DNA of 64,000 nucleotides, taken from assembly GCF_018100985.1 (NCBI RefSeq), contig NZ_JAGJEI010000013.1, positions 1 through 64,000 on the forward strand, written 5' to 3'. The DNA is from Pseudoalteromonas sp. MMG007 (GTDB lineage Bacteria > Pseudomonadota > Gammaproteobacteria > Enterobacterales > Alteromonadaceae). The notes beneath the pieces were generated by a model, which saw nothing but the letters and a program-made list of their open reading frames with translations, made no database searches and was not told the origin of the DNA. The position numbers were made by a program, and so were the translations under genes. Positions 53,734-63,008 of the stretch are shown piece by piece; within the stretch, counting starts at the first letter, position 1, and each line of letters starts with the position of its first letter.

Positions 53734-56457
53734 ATGAAACATCAAAAGCAGTTTAAAACTAATCTAATAACGTTATCTCTGCTCTCCCTTTTTTCTTCAT
53801 TTAATTCTTTCGCTGAACAGGCACAAGAAATAACCAATGAAGACGCGATAGAAGAAGTTGTTGCAACAGGTACACGCCTCAAAGGCAGTGCGAGTGCCGT
53901 AATTGATGAACGTAAAAATCAGGCATTTGTTGCTGATATAATGGGTTCAGAGCAAATATCTAGAACGGGTGATAGCGATGCCGCTTCTGCACTTCGCCGT
54001 GTTACAGGCTTATCGTTAGTTAACGATAAGTTTATTTATGTACGCGGTTTAGGTGAGCGTTACTCAAGCGTGCGTTTAAATGGCGCGGTTGTTCCAAGCC
54101 CAGATCTGACTCGAAATGTAATTCCACTTGATATTTTCCCATCAAGTATTATTGAATCTCTAGCTGTTCAAAAAGCCTACTCGCCTAATATGCCTGCGGC
54201 TTTTGGTGGTGGTGACGTTAATATCAGGACGAAAAGCATTCCAAGTGATACTTTATTTAAAGTTGAGGTTGGTGCTAGTTATAAAGATACAAACGATGAA
54301 GGTTATACATACAGTGGCGGCAGTGATGACTGGTTAGGTAAAGACGATGGTACACGCGCATTACCAGGAGCCGTTAAAACGGCGCTAAATAGCTATATCA
54401 ATGGCTTGTCTGATATCTCATACAGAAATATAAGAGATGCTGAGTCAAGGCTTCAGGGAGCTGATATTGGTCAAGCAGCTGCAATAGACTTAAATAAAAG
54501 TTTATCAAAAGCGCTACCAAGAGATTTTGGCTTAGAAAAAGAAAGCTTAAACCCTGATGCAGGCATTAAAGCTGTTTATGGCGACCGATTTGATAACTTA
54601 TTTGGTTTGGATGGCTCTTTTGGCTTTTTAGCATCAGTTGCTTATGAAAATGAATGGTCTAATGCAGAGAAGTTTAGCGCAGTACTTTCATCTGTTGACG
54701 CATCTGAATCTGAATGTTCAACAGATGACTTTACTTGTTACTCTGCCACAGAGAAAGAAGTATCAACAAAGCATAATATAAAATTAAATAGCTCTCTAAA
54801 TTTAGGTTATAAAATTGGCGGCCATGATTTAACAGCCACTTATATGATGCTACGAGATACTGAAGATGAAGCTTCTGTTGCACTTTACCAAGAGCCTTCA
54901 AAGTCATTAAGCATTGATGCTGGGCAATTACAGCGAAGCCACCTAACCTCTTTTGAGGAACGGGAACTTGAAATACTTCAACTTCGTGGAATGCACAATT
55001 TAGAGTGGAGTTTTCTTGAAGGTGTTGGTGTAGATTGGCAGTACACTGATTCAACAGCGACAACAAGTATACCTGGCGAGCTTGAAGTAACGGTGCGTGA
55101 TGAGTACGTTGATGGCGAATATCAGCGTACCTTTTATAATGGCAGCTTAGGCGGCAATCCTTATTTGTATCGATTTGTTGAGCTAGAAGACGATGTAGAA
55201 AACTGGGGCGTTAATGTTAACAAAGTTTTTTACTTTGATAACGCTGAAGTTGAAATCGCGGGTGGCAGTTATTTTGTTGAAAAAACGCGTGATTACCGCA
55301 CAGACTTTTTTAACTATCGCTTTAGCCAAACACAGTCTTTAGATTTAGCACAAAGTGAAGAAGAGGCGCTGTCAATTGGTAGTTTCTTTGCAAATGATGC
55401 TGTTATTGATTCAACGGATGTAGAGTTATTGTTTCAAGAACCTACAGCCGATGATTACTTAGCAGCGCAAATGATTGATGCTTATTACGGCTCTTTTGAT
55501 ATCACTTTTGCTCAAGATTGGCGTTTAAGTGGTGGTGTGCGTTACGAGGACTTCCGCCAAGTTGCCCTTGCTTTTTCTCGCTCAGCATTCGACCCTGCTT
55601 TATTGGCAGATAAATTAAGTGCAGATGCGATAAAACAAGCAAGTGTGATGGAAGATGATTATTTTACTTCATTATCAATGACATATAGTCAGCAGTCGTA
55701 CCAAGTGCGTTTTGGCTATGGTAGCACGGTTGTGCGTCCTGATTTACGTGAGCTAAGCCCTGTTCAATTCCAAGATCCGTTGACTGGTTATCGAACGCTT
55801 GGTAATCCATTCTTAGAATCTAGTTACCTAGATAACTTCGATGCACGTATCGAGTTTTATATGGACAATGGTGATAACTACTCAGTTGGCGCATTTTATA
55901 AAGATATAGATAACCCAATCGAAGCATTATTAACCGAGAGTGACGGCCGTTTCACTCTGCAGTTTGACAATGCAGATACAGCCTATGTTTACGGTATAGA
56001 AGCTGAATGGTTAACTGAGTTGCATAGTGATTTATTAGGGGGGGCTTTTTTTACTTCTGGTAATTTAACGGTTAGTGATTCAGAAGTGGAAATTGCACAA
56101 GAGCAGCGCGCCGACCTTACTAATCTAAAGCGCCGTATGACTGGCCACTCAAAGTATGTTGCCAACTTACAATTGAATTACGATTCGCATGATGGCATGC
56201 ATCAAGCTTCAGTTATTTATAACGTATTTGGTGACCGTATTTTAGCTGCGGGTGTTAACAATTTTGATGACGCTTACGAACAGCCTTTGAACTCGTTAGA
56301 CATGGTTTATAGTTACTACCCAACGTTTAATACCACATTAACACTTAAAGTGAAAAATATGTTGGGACAAAACTTTGAAGTAGAACAAAATGATGTGTTA
56401 ATTCGTTCTCAAGAAACGCCTAGAGAATTGAGCGTCAGCTTTAGCTACGAGTTCTAA
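53734..56457 (+). CDS. TonB-dependent receptor, probably Pho-controlled
   Basis: A 907-residue outer-membrane receptor: signal peptide (to about residue 27, NSFAEQ), a TonB box-like EEVVATGTR at about 43-51, plug with GDSDAASALRRVTGLSLV, YVRGLGERYSSVRLNG and PAAFGGGDVNIRT, then a barrel ending in the aromatic SFSYEF. The plug contains the motif of receptors of the large Oar/carbohydrate-like class rather than of siderophore receptors. The gene lies in the transcript driven by the Pho-box-like promoter at 51893, so the cargo may be a phosphorus compound. Adjacent TonB operon genes are the likely energy source. Confidence 0.92.
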   Translation: MKHQKQFKTNLITLSLLSLFSSFNSFAEQAQEITNEDAIEEVVATGTRLKGSASAVIDERKNQAFVADIMGSEQISRTGDSDAASALRRVTGLSLVNDKFIYVRGLGERYSSVRLNGAVVPSPDLTRNVIPLDIFPSSIIESLAVQKAYSPNMPAAFGGGDVNIRTKSIPSDTLFKVEVGASYKDTNDEGYTYSGGSDDWLGKDDGTRALPGAVKTALNSYINGLSDISYRNIRDAESRLQGADIGQAAAIDLNKSLSKALPRDFGLEKESLNPDAGIKAVYGDRFDNLFGLDGSFGFLASVAYENEWSNAEKFSAVLSSVDASESECSTDDFTCYSATEKEVSTKHNIKLNSSLNLGYKIGGHDLTATYMMLRDTEDEASVALYQEPSKSLSIDAGQLQRSHLTSFEERELEILQLRGMHNLEWSFLEGVGVDWQYTDSTATTSIPGELEVTVRDEYVDGEYQRTFYNGSLGGNPYLYRFVELEDDVENWGVNVNKVFYFDNAEVEIAGGSYFVEKTRDYRTDFFNYRFSQTQSLDLAQSEEEALSIGSFFANDAVIDSTDVELLFQEPTADDYLAAQMIDAYYGSFDITFAQDWRLSGGVRYEDFRQVALAFSRSAFDPALLADKLSADAIKQASVMEDDYFTSLSMTYSQQSYQVRFGYGSTVVRPDLRELSPVQFQDPLTGYRTLGNPFLESSYLDNFDARIEFYMDNGDNYSVGAFYKDIDNPIEALLTESDGRFTLQFDNADTAYVYGIEAEWLTELHSDLLGGAFFTSGNLTVSDSEVEIAQEQRADLTNLKRRMTGHSKYVANLQLNYDSHDGMHQASVIYNVFGDRILAAGVNNFDDAYEQPLNSLDMVYSYYPTFNTTLTLKVKNMLGQNFEVEQNDVLIRSQETPRELSVSFSYEF

Positions 56458-56492
56458 AGCCTCGAACGACTAAAATAAGCCATTACAGCCTT

Positions 56493-56516
56493 AGCCCTGC
56501 CATATGCAGGGCTTTT
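56493..56516 (+). terminator. terminator after the TonB-dependent receptor gene
   Basis: The stem AGCCCTGC-catat-GCAGGGCT is followed by TTTTAC, 35 bases after the stop. Confidence 0.85.
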
Positions 56517-56704
56517 TACTACCTCAGTTTTAAACGTAGATGTAGTTTTTATATTTACCTTAACTTAATCATCATTCACCTCATACGCATACTCTCTAAA
56601 TCATTTAACCTTAATGTTTCTTTAATAAATAAAACATAATGGTTGTTTACATTTAACAGGCTGTAATTAAGTTTTATAATTTTATTTTAAAAGGAAGAAT
56701 ATCC

Positions 56705-57052
56705 ATGGATTTAATAAGAAAGGTTATTAGCTCAGTTGTTATAATTGGTTCTTTTGGTTTTGCAAATGATGTTCTAGCTGCAAGATCATGTTCTGTTATT
56801 GTTGATGATATTCAACTAAATCATCCTCAGGTAATTGTAAAGACAACTAATAGTATTACTCACATGGCTAATGACAAGTTAACTTTAGCTTACCAAGACA
56901 CTCAATTTGGCCAGATCTTAGAAAAGCTTGTTGAAGCAAAAGGTTTAGAAACGCCTGTAAAAATTTATATACTTGAGGAGTTTAATGGTGATGATGCGCG
57001 CAGTTGTAGTGATAGCATTACTGACTATATAGGATCAGTTCATCGCATCTAA
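56705..57052 (+). CDS. small secreted protein, unknown function
   Basis: A 115-residue protein with a signal peptide (to about residue 24, ANDVLA, just before ARSCS). The mature part has two Cys (RSCSV near its start and RSCSDS near its end), consistent with one disulfide. A GGAAG site lies about 7 bases before ATG 56705. I do not recognise a family. It stands alone in an AT-rich stretch and is convergent with another small secreted gene; the two share a hairpin terminator at 57082-57107. Acquisition by transfer is possible given the composition. Confidence 0.6.
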   Translation: MDLIRKVISSVVIIGSFGFANDVLAARSCSVIVDDIQLNHPQVIVKTTNSITHMANDKLTLAYQDTQFGQILEKLVEAKGLETPVKIYILEEFNGDDARSCSDSITDYIGSVHRI

Positions 57053-57066
57053 TGGTCTAAATTGTT

Positions 57067-57107
57067 TGTAGCCCCATATTTGTAGCCCCATATTAGTATA
57101 GGGCTAC
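57067..57107. terminator. bidirectional hairpin with a duplicated arm
   Basis: GTAGCCC (57082-57088) pairs with GGGCTAC (57101-57107) between two converging genes. The left arm and its surroundings, TGTAGCCCCATATT, occur twice in tandem (57067 and 57081 region), so either copy could form the stem. Confidence 0.6.
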
Positions 57108-57118
57108 AATTGAATATA

Positions 57119-57538
57119 CTACTGACACTTTATAGTTGCATAAAGTTGATAGCATTGGTTTTTACTACCGGTGCTTTTCATTGTCCATAATTGGTTATAC
57201 CAATCGAAGTTACCATAAGCGCTTTCATCTTCCCCACAAGTAATTGTACTTCCAGAGATTTCTTGGTTATGACCACGTTCTTCACAAAATTGATTTCCAT
57301 TTGTAGAGCCTACGAAAAATGGCTTTAAGTTACCATTTATCCACACTTTTGGGCTGTAATAGGTTGTGGCAGTATTAACTAAGACGCCTTGTCGTTCTTC
57401 TATACCAACTTCAGCACGGGCAAAGGTTACCTGTTCATCTTTATTTAGTGTCATTTCGTTTGCTGAAATTGTTGTGTTTGCAAATACATTAATCGATATT
57501 GAACTTAAAGCAAGTAGAGCGAAAGTGAATGTTTTCAT
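57119..57538 (-). CDS. small secreted protein, unknown function
   Basis: A 139-residue protein with a signal peptide (residues 1-18, INVFA). The mature part has several Cys (FCEERGH, STITCGED, QCYQLYATIKCQ), so disulfides are likely, and a central KVWINGNLKPFF segment. No family is recognised. ATG 57538 follows AAAGGAAA by 6 bases; the frame upstream to 57619 is not part of the gene. It lies divergent from asd across about 260 bases. Confidence 0.7.
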   Translation of the reverse strand: MKTFTFALLALSSISINVFANTTISANEMTLNKDEQVTFARAEVGIEERQGVLVNTATTYYSPKVWINGNLKPFFVGSTNGNQFCEERGHNQEISGSTITCGEDESAYGNFDWYNQLWTMKSTGSKNQCYQLYATIKCQ

Positions 57539-57800
57539 TATTTTTCCTTTGGTTAATATAAAATTTAATAAATGTCTGTATTTAATGTTCCTACTAAGCT
57601 TGGTCAGTTTAGGTTTCAACAGGGTGACGCTTTTATTAATGTTTAATTTATCTACTTTTTGTTACATGCCCTTACAGTATGAAAAATTTTTAAGTTCTGT
57701 TTTATTCACTAGTTTTAGCCGTCTAGCAGTGTTAGTTTGTTAACTTGAAAATTGAATCTCACGCAATGAATTTAATTTTTAATGTATTAAGGCATCTTTT

Positions 57801-58940
57801 ATGAACAAAACAGTGGATAAAGCAATGAAAAAAGTAGGATTAGTCGGTTGGCGTGGCATGGTAGGCTCTGTGTTATTAGAACGTATGCAGCAGCAAAGTG
57901 ATTTTGCAAACATCGACACCACCTTTTTCACTACCTCACAAGCAGGGCAACTCGGCCCTGATATTGCGGGCGACGCAAAACCGTTATTAGATGCAAGTGA
58001 TGTTAATGAACTTGCTAAAATGGATATTATTGTTACCTGTCAAGGTGGTGATTACACCAAAGCGGTTTACCCAAAATTACGTGAGTCAGGTTGGGATGGT
58101 TATTGGATTGATGCGGCATCTGCACTGCGTATGGTTGATGACAGCATTATTGTTCTTGACCCTGTAAACAAAGATGTCATTGAACAAGGTTTAGCGCAAG
58201 GCGTTAAAACCTTTGTAGGCGGTAACTGTACCGTATCGTTAATGTTACTTGCTTTAGGTGGCTTGTTTGAGCAAGACCTAATTGAATGGGTAAGCCCAAT
58301 GACTTACCAAGCAGCCTCGGGTGCGGGCGCACGTAATATGAAAGAGCTTATTGCACAAATGGGCGCTATTCACTCAAGCGTTGCCGAGCAACTAGATAAC
58401 CCAAGTTCAGCTATTTTAGAAATTGATAAAATAGTGAGCGAAAAAATGGCTTCAAGCGATTTACCACAAGACCAATTTGGCGTGCCGCTTGCTGGCAGCT
58501 TAATTCCGTGGATTGACGTACCTATGCCAAGTGGCCAGTCTAAAGAAGAGTGGAAAGCCCAGGTTGAAGCGAACAAAATTTTAGGATCTTCTAAACAACC
58601 GGTACCCATTGATGGTTTATGCGTACGCATTGGTGCTATGCGCTGTCACAGCCAAGCGATGACCATTAAATTACGTGAAGACATTAGCGTAGAAAAAATT
58701 GAAGAAATACTAGCCTCACATAACGAATGGGTTAAGGTGATTCCAAATGAGCGCGATATCAGTGCTACTGACTTAACCCCAGTTAAAGTAACAGGTACGC
58801 TAAGTATTCCTATTGGTCGTATTCGTAAACTCGCTATGGGCCCTAAATACATTAGCGCATTTACTGTGGGCGATCAGCTGTTATGGGGCGCTGCTGAACC
58901 ACTTCGCCGTATGCTTCGCATTATTGTAGACGGTGAATAA
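57801..58940 (+). CDS. asd: aspartate-semialdehyde dehydrogenase
   Basis: A 379-residue enzyme that reduces aspartyl phosphate with NADPH to aspartate semialdehyde, the branch point to lysine (and cell-wall diaminopimelate), threonine and methionine. The NADP-binding [19 protein letters not shown] (in part), the catalytic Cys in [26 protein letters not shown] and the late His in [13 protein letters not shown] are intact. The family usually begins at the MKKVGLVG Met (57825); ATG 57801 adds eight residues and has an AAGG site at about the right distance, so the start is open. It is monocistronic, with its own terminator. Confidence 0.96.
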   Translation: MNKTVDKAMKKVGLVGWRGMVGSVLLERMQQQSDFANIDTTFFTTSQAGQLGPDIAGDAKPLLDASDVNELAKMDIIVTCQGGDYTKAVYPKLRESGWDGYWIDAASALRMVDDSIIVLDPVNKDVIEQGLAQGVKTFVGGNCTVSLMLLALGGLFEQDLIEWVSPMTYQAASGAGARNMKELIAQMGAIHSSVAEQLDNPSSAILEIDKIVSEKMASSDLPQDQFGVPLAGSLIPWIDVPMPSGQSKEEWKAQVEANKILGSSKQPVPIDGLCVRIGAMRCHSQAMTIKLREDISVEKIEEILASHNEWVKVIPNERDISATDLTPVKVTGTLSIPIGRIRKLAMGPKYISAFTVGDQLLWGAAEPLRRMLRIIVDGE

Positions 58941-58963
58941 CGCCTAAATTAATACTCTTATTT

Positions 58964-58990
58964 AAAGCCAGCACCTTTGCTGGCTTTTTT
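58964..58990 (+). terminator. terminator after asd
   Basis: The stem AAAGCCAGCA-cctt-TGCTGGCTTT is followed by TTTT, 23 bases after the stop. Confidence 0.9.
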
Positions 58991-59213
58991 AATGGCGTGC
59001 ATAACATCATATCTAGAACACATTGTTATTGTATTCGTCATTTTATTAATTATTGCACTTCGTCTGACCTATTCTTATTCCCTGATAAGCTGTTATTTAA
59101 GTGGTATAGCTTTTGCTCTGTTAGCTTTAACTTATATTTTTACTCATTAACGGCTAACTGTAGGTAGTTATTACACGCATATTAGTAATATTTTACTTAT
59201 ATAAGGATATTAC

Positions 59214-60320
59214 ATGTCTTTCACTTTTAAACACTCGCGTAATAAATGGTTTTCAACGGCAATTGTCACTCTACTGATACTTATTACCGCGCGAATAGCT
59301 GCGCCTTATGTTGTGCAATATTATGTTAACGAGCAAATTAAAAACACTGAAGGAATAACAGGGCACGTAGGGGATGTTGATCTACATTTATATCGCGGCG
59401 CTTACGCAATTGATAATGTAGAAATTTACGCCACCAATGCAACCTCTGCACCTAAGCCTTTATTAGCAATACAGACACTTGATTTTTCACTTGCGTGGTC
59501 AGCTTTATTCAAAGGTAACCTTGTGACGAATATGGCTTTTAAAAGTCCTGAAATAGTTATTTATGACAAAGAGCCAAGCACTCAAGAGCAAAACCAGCAG
59601 ATAAAAGATGAAACAACATGGGTAGGTTTGGCTAATAACTTAGTTCTTTTTTCAATTGACACATTAAGTATCGAAAATGGCAAAGTTACGTTAGTTAATT
59701 CAACACAAAGCGGCACTAAGCCTACGTATATATCTGATATTAATGCTTACATTAGAAATATAACAAATGCACAAAATCTTTCTAAAACGCTTGTTACTAG
59801 CTTAAATGTAAGAGGTAAATTAATGGGAGAGGCTGCGCTTTCACTCAATGGAAAGCTTGACCCTTTTAGTAAAAAAGCGAATTTTGATTTTAATGCTGAG
59901 GTTCAGCGTTTTTCAGTTAAAAACCTTGAAACCGTATTCCAGGTTTATACCCCATTTGATATAGAAGCAGGTGGCATAGATGGCGCTATGGAGTTAGCAG
60001 CTAGCAATAATAAACTTGAGGGTTATGTTAAAGCGGGGGTTCAGAACCTTAGTGTATTTTCATGGCGGGAAGACATTGAAAAAGACGACGATGGTTTATT
60101 TACCGCAATTTTTGAAGGCAGTATTGATTTACTCAGCTCAATTCTTGAAAACGATGATTCTAAGCTAGTTGCTGTAAGAGTGCCTATAGAAGGCGAATTG
60201 GATAATACAGATATTTCTACTTTCCAGGCCGTTGTATCTGTTTTAAAAAATGCTTTTTTTGATGCGTTTAACATGCAAGTAGATAATGTCATTACGTTTG
60301 AAGATGCAAAACAAGAGTAG
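59214..60320 (+). CDS. DUF748 family AsmA-like envelope protein
   Basis: A 368-residue protein with one N-terminal membrane helix (about residues 12-30) and a large periplasmic part of AsmA/DUF748 type: HLYRGAYAIDNVEIY near residue 60, LDFSLAWSALFKGNLV and repeated beta-rich segments, then a LNGKLDPFSKKANFDFNAEV stretch. AsmA-like proteins bridge the inner and outer membrane and help move phospholipid in E. coli; the role of this short member is not established. It is monocistronic and followed by a hairpin shared with the converging ion channel gene. Confidence 0.8.
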   Translation: MSFTFKHSRNKWFSTAIVTLLILITARIAAPYVVQYYVNEQIKNTEGITGHVGDVDLHLYRGAYAIDNVEIYATNATSAPKPLLAIQTLDFSLAWSALFKGNLVTNMAFKSPEIVIYDKEPSTQEQNQQIKDETTWVGLANNLVLFSIDTLSIENGKVTLVNSTQSGTKPTYISDINAYIRNITNAQNLSKTLVTSLNVRGKLMGEAALSLNGKLDPFSKKANFDFNAEVQRFSVKNLETVFQVYTPFDIEAGGIDGAMELAASNNKLEGYVKAGVQNLSVFSWREDIEKDDDGLFTAIFEGSIDLLSSILENDDSKLVAVRVPIEGELDNTDISTFQAVVSVLKNAFFDAFNMQVDNVITFEDAKQE

Positions 60321-60401
60321 CAAGTTAAGTACAGTCAGAGTTTATGCTTGTTACTGATAGGGTTTACTGCAAAACTATTATTAAACATGTTGCTATTGTT
60401 T

Positions 60402-60432
60402 GGCGCTTTTACCCTAACATAAAAGCGCCTTT
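60402..60432. terminator. bidirectional terminator
   Basis: The stem GGCGCTTTTA-ccctaaca-TAAAAGCGCC with TTTT on one side and AAACA on the other lies between the converging DUF748 and ion channel genes. Confidence 0.8.
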
Positions 60433-60436
60433 TAAC

Positions 60437-61246
60437 TTATTTGTTATTTTTTTCTATCAGGGTTTTTAGTTCAGCAATTTGCGTTTGTAGTGCATTTACT
60501 TGCCCTTGAGTTGCAGGTAGTGAATTATTATCTGCAAGCTCTTCTCGCGCATTGCGATGCTCTTCCCCCATAACCTCTAAAATAGCGCCCACCATCATAT
60601 TTAAAAACACAAACGCAGTTAAAAATATAAACGTAAGGTAAAAAATCCAGCTCAGCTCGTAAACTGCCATGGTCTCGTACATTATGTCGGTCCAATCTTC
60701 AAAGGTTGCTATTCTAAATAGCGTAAGCATTGAAATTGACACATCTTTCCAAAGCACGGGGTTAATATCGGCAAACATCATGCTGCCCATGGCTGCGTAA
60801 ATATAAAATATTACAAACATTAGCAGGGCTATATAGCCCATTTGCGGAATAGCTTTTAGCAAGGAATTAACTAATAAACGCAGCTCGGGGATCATAGAGA
60901 CTAAACGCAGCACCCTAAATATACGCAGTAACCTTGCAAGCAATACAGCCGAACCAGCTGCAGGGTACAAGCTACCTAGTACAATTATGGTGTCGAATAT
61001 ATTCCACCCCTTCGAGAAAAAGTCTTTTATTCCTTTACTTGCTATAAAGCGAATAATTAACTCAACTAAAAAGAATGCGGTGATCCCTACATCCATCCAG
61101 TTAAGGGCAAATTCTACAGTTGGGTGAAGTGAGTAAGTGTGAGCACCGACGGTAAGGGCAGAAACAACAATAACAGCAATAACAAACGATTGAAATATCT
61201 TGCTTTTGTCTATACGCTGAAACAACTTTTGTAACTGCGACATCAT
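60437..61246 (-). CDS. bacterial voltage-gated cation channel (BacNav-like)
   Basis: A 269-residue single-domain channel with six membrane helices. S4 reads LARLLRIFRVLRLV with Arg every third residue (about 105, 108, 111, 114), S5 begins near 136, and the selectivity loop is FRIATFEDWTD (about 178-187). S6 (about 199-225) leads into a polar, Glu-rich neck and a C-terminal coiled coil (about 250-266), as in tetrameric BacNav channels. The loop differs from the TLESW of NaChBac, so ion selectivity (Na+ or Ca2+) cannot be assumed. It is monocistronic. Confidence 0.9.
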   Translation of the reverse strand: MMSQLQKLFQRIDKSKIFQSFVIAVIVVSALTVGAHTYSLHPTVEFALNWMDVGITAFFLVELIIRFIASKGIKDFFSKGWNIFDTIIVLGSLYPAAGSAVLLARLLRIFRVLRLVSMIPELRLLVNSLLKAIPQMGYIALLMFVIFYIYAAMGSMMFADINPVLWKDVSISMLTLFRIATFEDWTDIMYETMAVYELSWIFYLTFIFLTAFVFLNMMVGAILEVMGEEHRNAREELADNNSLPATQGQVNALQTQIAELKTLIEKNNK

Positions 61247-61469
61247 AATTATGAATCCTATGCAAAGTAAGGTTTTATGGCGCTAATATACAATATTATT
61301 GTTGGTGTGTTTATCTTTCGTTATTAAATTTACATTAGATGTTTGCTATTTAATCACGCTATTCGTTATTTATATTATAACTTGCTTTAAATAGAACAAA
61401 TTTGATAATCGAAGGTCTTATTTCTTGATACATAAAATACTTTAAACAATAACAGTGTAAGGAATTTCA

Positions 61470-61682
61470 ATGCTAATTAGCACGTTTACTAAAAGTGCAT
61501 TAATAGTTTTAGGGCTATCACTCCTTGGCGGCTGTAGCTCTGATGCGCGTTTTCACGAAATACAATCGGCACGCCTTGATGAATGTAATTACAAAGCCGA
61601 TAAAGAGTATTATGAATGCCTTGAAAACCAAGATAAAAACTTTGAAGAATATAAAAAGCAACAAAGCGAGCAAACTAAGTAA
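61470..61682 (+). CDS. small lipoprotein, unknown function
   Basis: A 70-residue protein with a lipoprotein signal ending LLGGC (Cys22). The remaining 48 residues are charged, with two Cys in the ECNYKAD and EYYECLE contexts and a Lys/Gln-rich tail. An AAGGAAT site lies 6-7 bases before the start. It ends 3 bases before the next gene, so the two are cotranscribed. No family is recognised. Confidence 0.75.
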   Translation: MLISTFTKSALIVLGLSLLGGCSSDARFHEIQSARLDECNYKADKEYYECLENQDKNFEEYKKQQSEQTK

Positions 61683-61685
61683 ACC

Positions 61686-61967
61686 ATGACCAAAACACAA
61701 AAACTCCGCGATAAACAAATTAGGCAAGCACTTACCACCGCATGCGAAAACATTAAACACTCATACCCAGGCTTTGCTTACTTAACCCATACAATTGATT
61801 TTAAAAACGAAACAAAGTCATTAAAAGTGAAGTGTTATTTTGAAGATGACATGGCATACCACGAGAGCGAAACTCACTTTACTCAGATCATTGATATCAT
61901 TACAGCAGCGCTTGGCAAAATAAACTTACCTATAGCGGCTAAGCAAATAGTGTTTTTAGTTGATTAA
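61686..61967 (+). CDS. small cytoplasmic protein, unknown function
   Basis: A 93-residue protein without signal peptide or membrane helix. The predicted shape is helix, then two or three strands (KSLKVKCYFEDD), then helix (TQIIDIITAALGKI), then a final strand. I do not recognise the family. It is coupled to the lipoprotein gene upstream by a 3-base gap and is followed by the ywbE-like gene 59 bases later, so it sits in a cluster of small housekeeping-like genes. Confidence 0.7.
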   Translation: MTKTQKLRDKQIRQALTTACENIKHSYPGFAYLTHTIDFKNETKSLKVKCYFEDDMAYHESETHFTQIIDIITAALGKINLPIAAKQIVFLVD

Positions 61968-62026
61968 CATTGGTTTGCCTTACTATGGGCGCTATAATTG
62001 CTAAAACTATTTTTAGGATGTAAACG

Positions 62027-62218
62027 ATGGCTGTTCCTACGCGTTCGCAAATTACACCAGGCACAACAGTAAATATTGTATTAAAAGAAGATCAACGTAG
62101 TAACACTTTAACCGAGGGTGTGGTTGAGCGGTTATTAACTAAATCACCCAATCACCCTCATGGCATAAAAGTACGCCTAGAAGACGGTCAAGTTGGCCGA
62201 GTAAAAGAGATTTTATAA
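62027..62218 (+). CDS. YwbE family protein (DUF2196)
   Basis: A 63-residue basic protein of the YwbE family: RSQITPGTTVNIVLKEDQRS, LTEGVVERLLTKSPNHPHGI and VRLEDGQVGRVKEIL. It has an SH3-like or KOW-like beta fold by expectation, which fits nucleic acid contact, but no role is established. Its stop overlaps by one base the start of the DUF4240 gene (TAATG), so they are cotranslated. Confidence 0.9.
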   Translation: MAVPTRSQITPGTTVNIVLKEDQRSNTLTEGVVERLLTKSPNHPHGIKVRLEDGQVGRVKEIL

Positions 62219-62733
62219 TGGCAGCATTAACAGAGCAGGCCTTTTGGGATTTAGTAACCGCACCTGACTTAGGGCTTGACCCACAAAGTGTAAGCGAGAA
62301 TTTAAAAGCTAAACTAAGTGATTTAACTGACGAGCAGCTTATTGCCTTTGACAAATTTTTTGGTATTAACATGCGCAAATGTTTTACCTGGGATTTATTT
62401 GGCGCGGCATTTGTAATGGCGGGCTGTAACGACGAATATGGCTTTAGTGAATTTAGATGCTGGCTTATCTCTCGCGGACAAACAGTATTTAACAATGCTT
62501 TAACTAATGCCGACTCATTAGCACAGTGTTCACCGGTATATTATTTAAACGAGCAACCTTATCCTTATATTGATGAATACGATTTAATTGCGGGTTTACT
62601 CTACGAAGAGCGTAACGACGATGAGCTGCCGTTTGTTCCATCAGGTGAGCAACCAGCGGGTAAGCGCTTTAAAGACAAATCAAAATTTTTAAAGCAAAGC
62701 TACCCACAGTTATTTCAAAAATATTGGCAGTAA
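62218..62733 (+). CDS. DUF4240 family protein
   Basis: A 171-residue cytoplasmic protein of DUF4240, recognised by the N-terminal LTEQAFWDLV segment, LSDLTDEQLIAFDKFF and the middle CNDEYGFSEFRCWLISRGQ. Function is unknown. It overlaps the ywbE-like gene by one base and is followed by a terminator at 62756-62797. Confidence 0.87.
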   Translation: MAALTEQAFWDLVTAPDLGLDPQSVSENLKAKLSDLTDEQLIAFDKFFGINMRKCFTWDLFGAAFVMAGCNDEYGFSEFRCWLISRGQTVFNNALTNADSLAQCSPVYYLNEQPYPYIDEYDLIAGLLYEERNDDELPFVPSGEQPAGKRFKDKSKFLKQSYPQLFQKYWQ

Positions 62734-62755
62734 ACTCCACTTTACTGTTTTACTA

Positions 62756-62797
62756 AAATCGGTTTATTTAGTGCTTAGATAAACCGATTTGTTTTAT
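62756..62797 (+). terminator. terminator after the DUF4240 gene
   Basis: Perfect 12-base arms AAATCGGTTTAT / ATAAACCGATTT around an 11-base loop, then gttttatt. It lies 22 bases after the stop. Confidence 0.8.
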
Positions 62798-63008
62798 TCC
62801 TCGTAAAACATAAGCGTACTACGTTGCAATACTATATAGCGCTACTTATCTTCTTTTAGATTAAATCTCTGTTATAGTTATAAAAGTTATACCATTAGCT
62901 TAATTAAATGATGTATTTTTAAGCTGGAAAAACGTGTTGATAGCTAGGCAAAACTTGCTATTTGGTTGTTCTATACGCTATTTATTATCACGAGGATACA
63001 CTCACTCA

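Noticed and set aside
57539..57800. Lysine riboswitch before asd
   Set aside because: The region lacks the conserved hairpins and purine-rich core of the lysine aptamer and is simply AT-rich.
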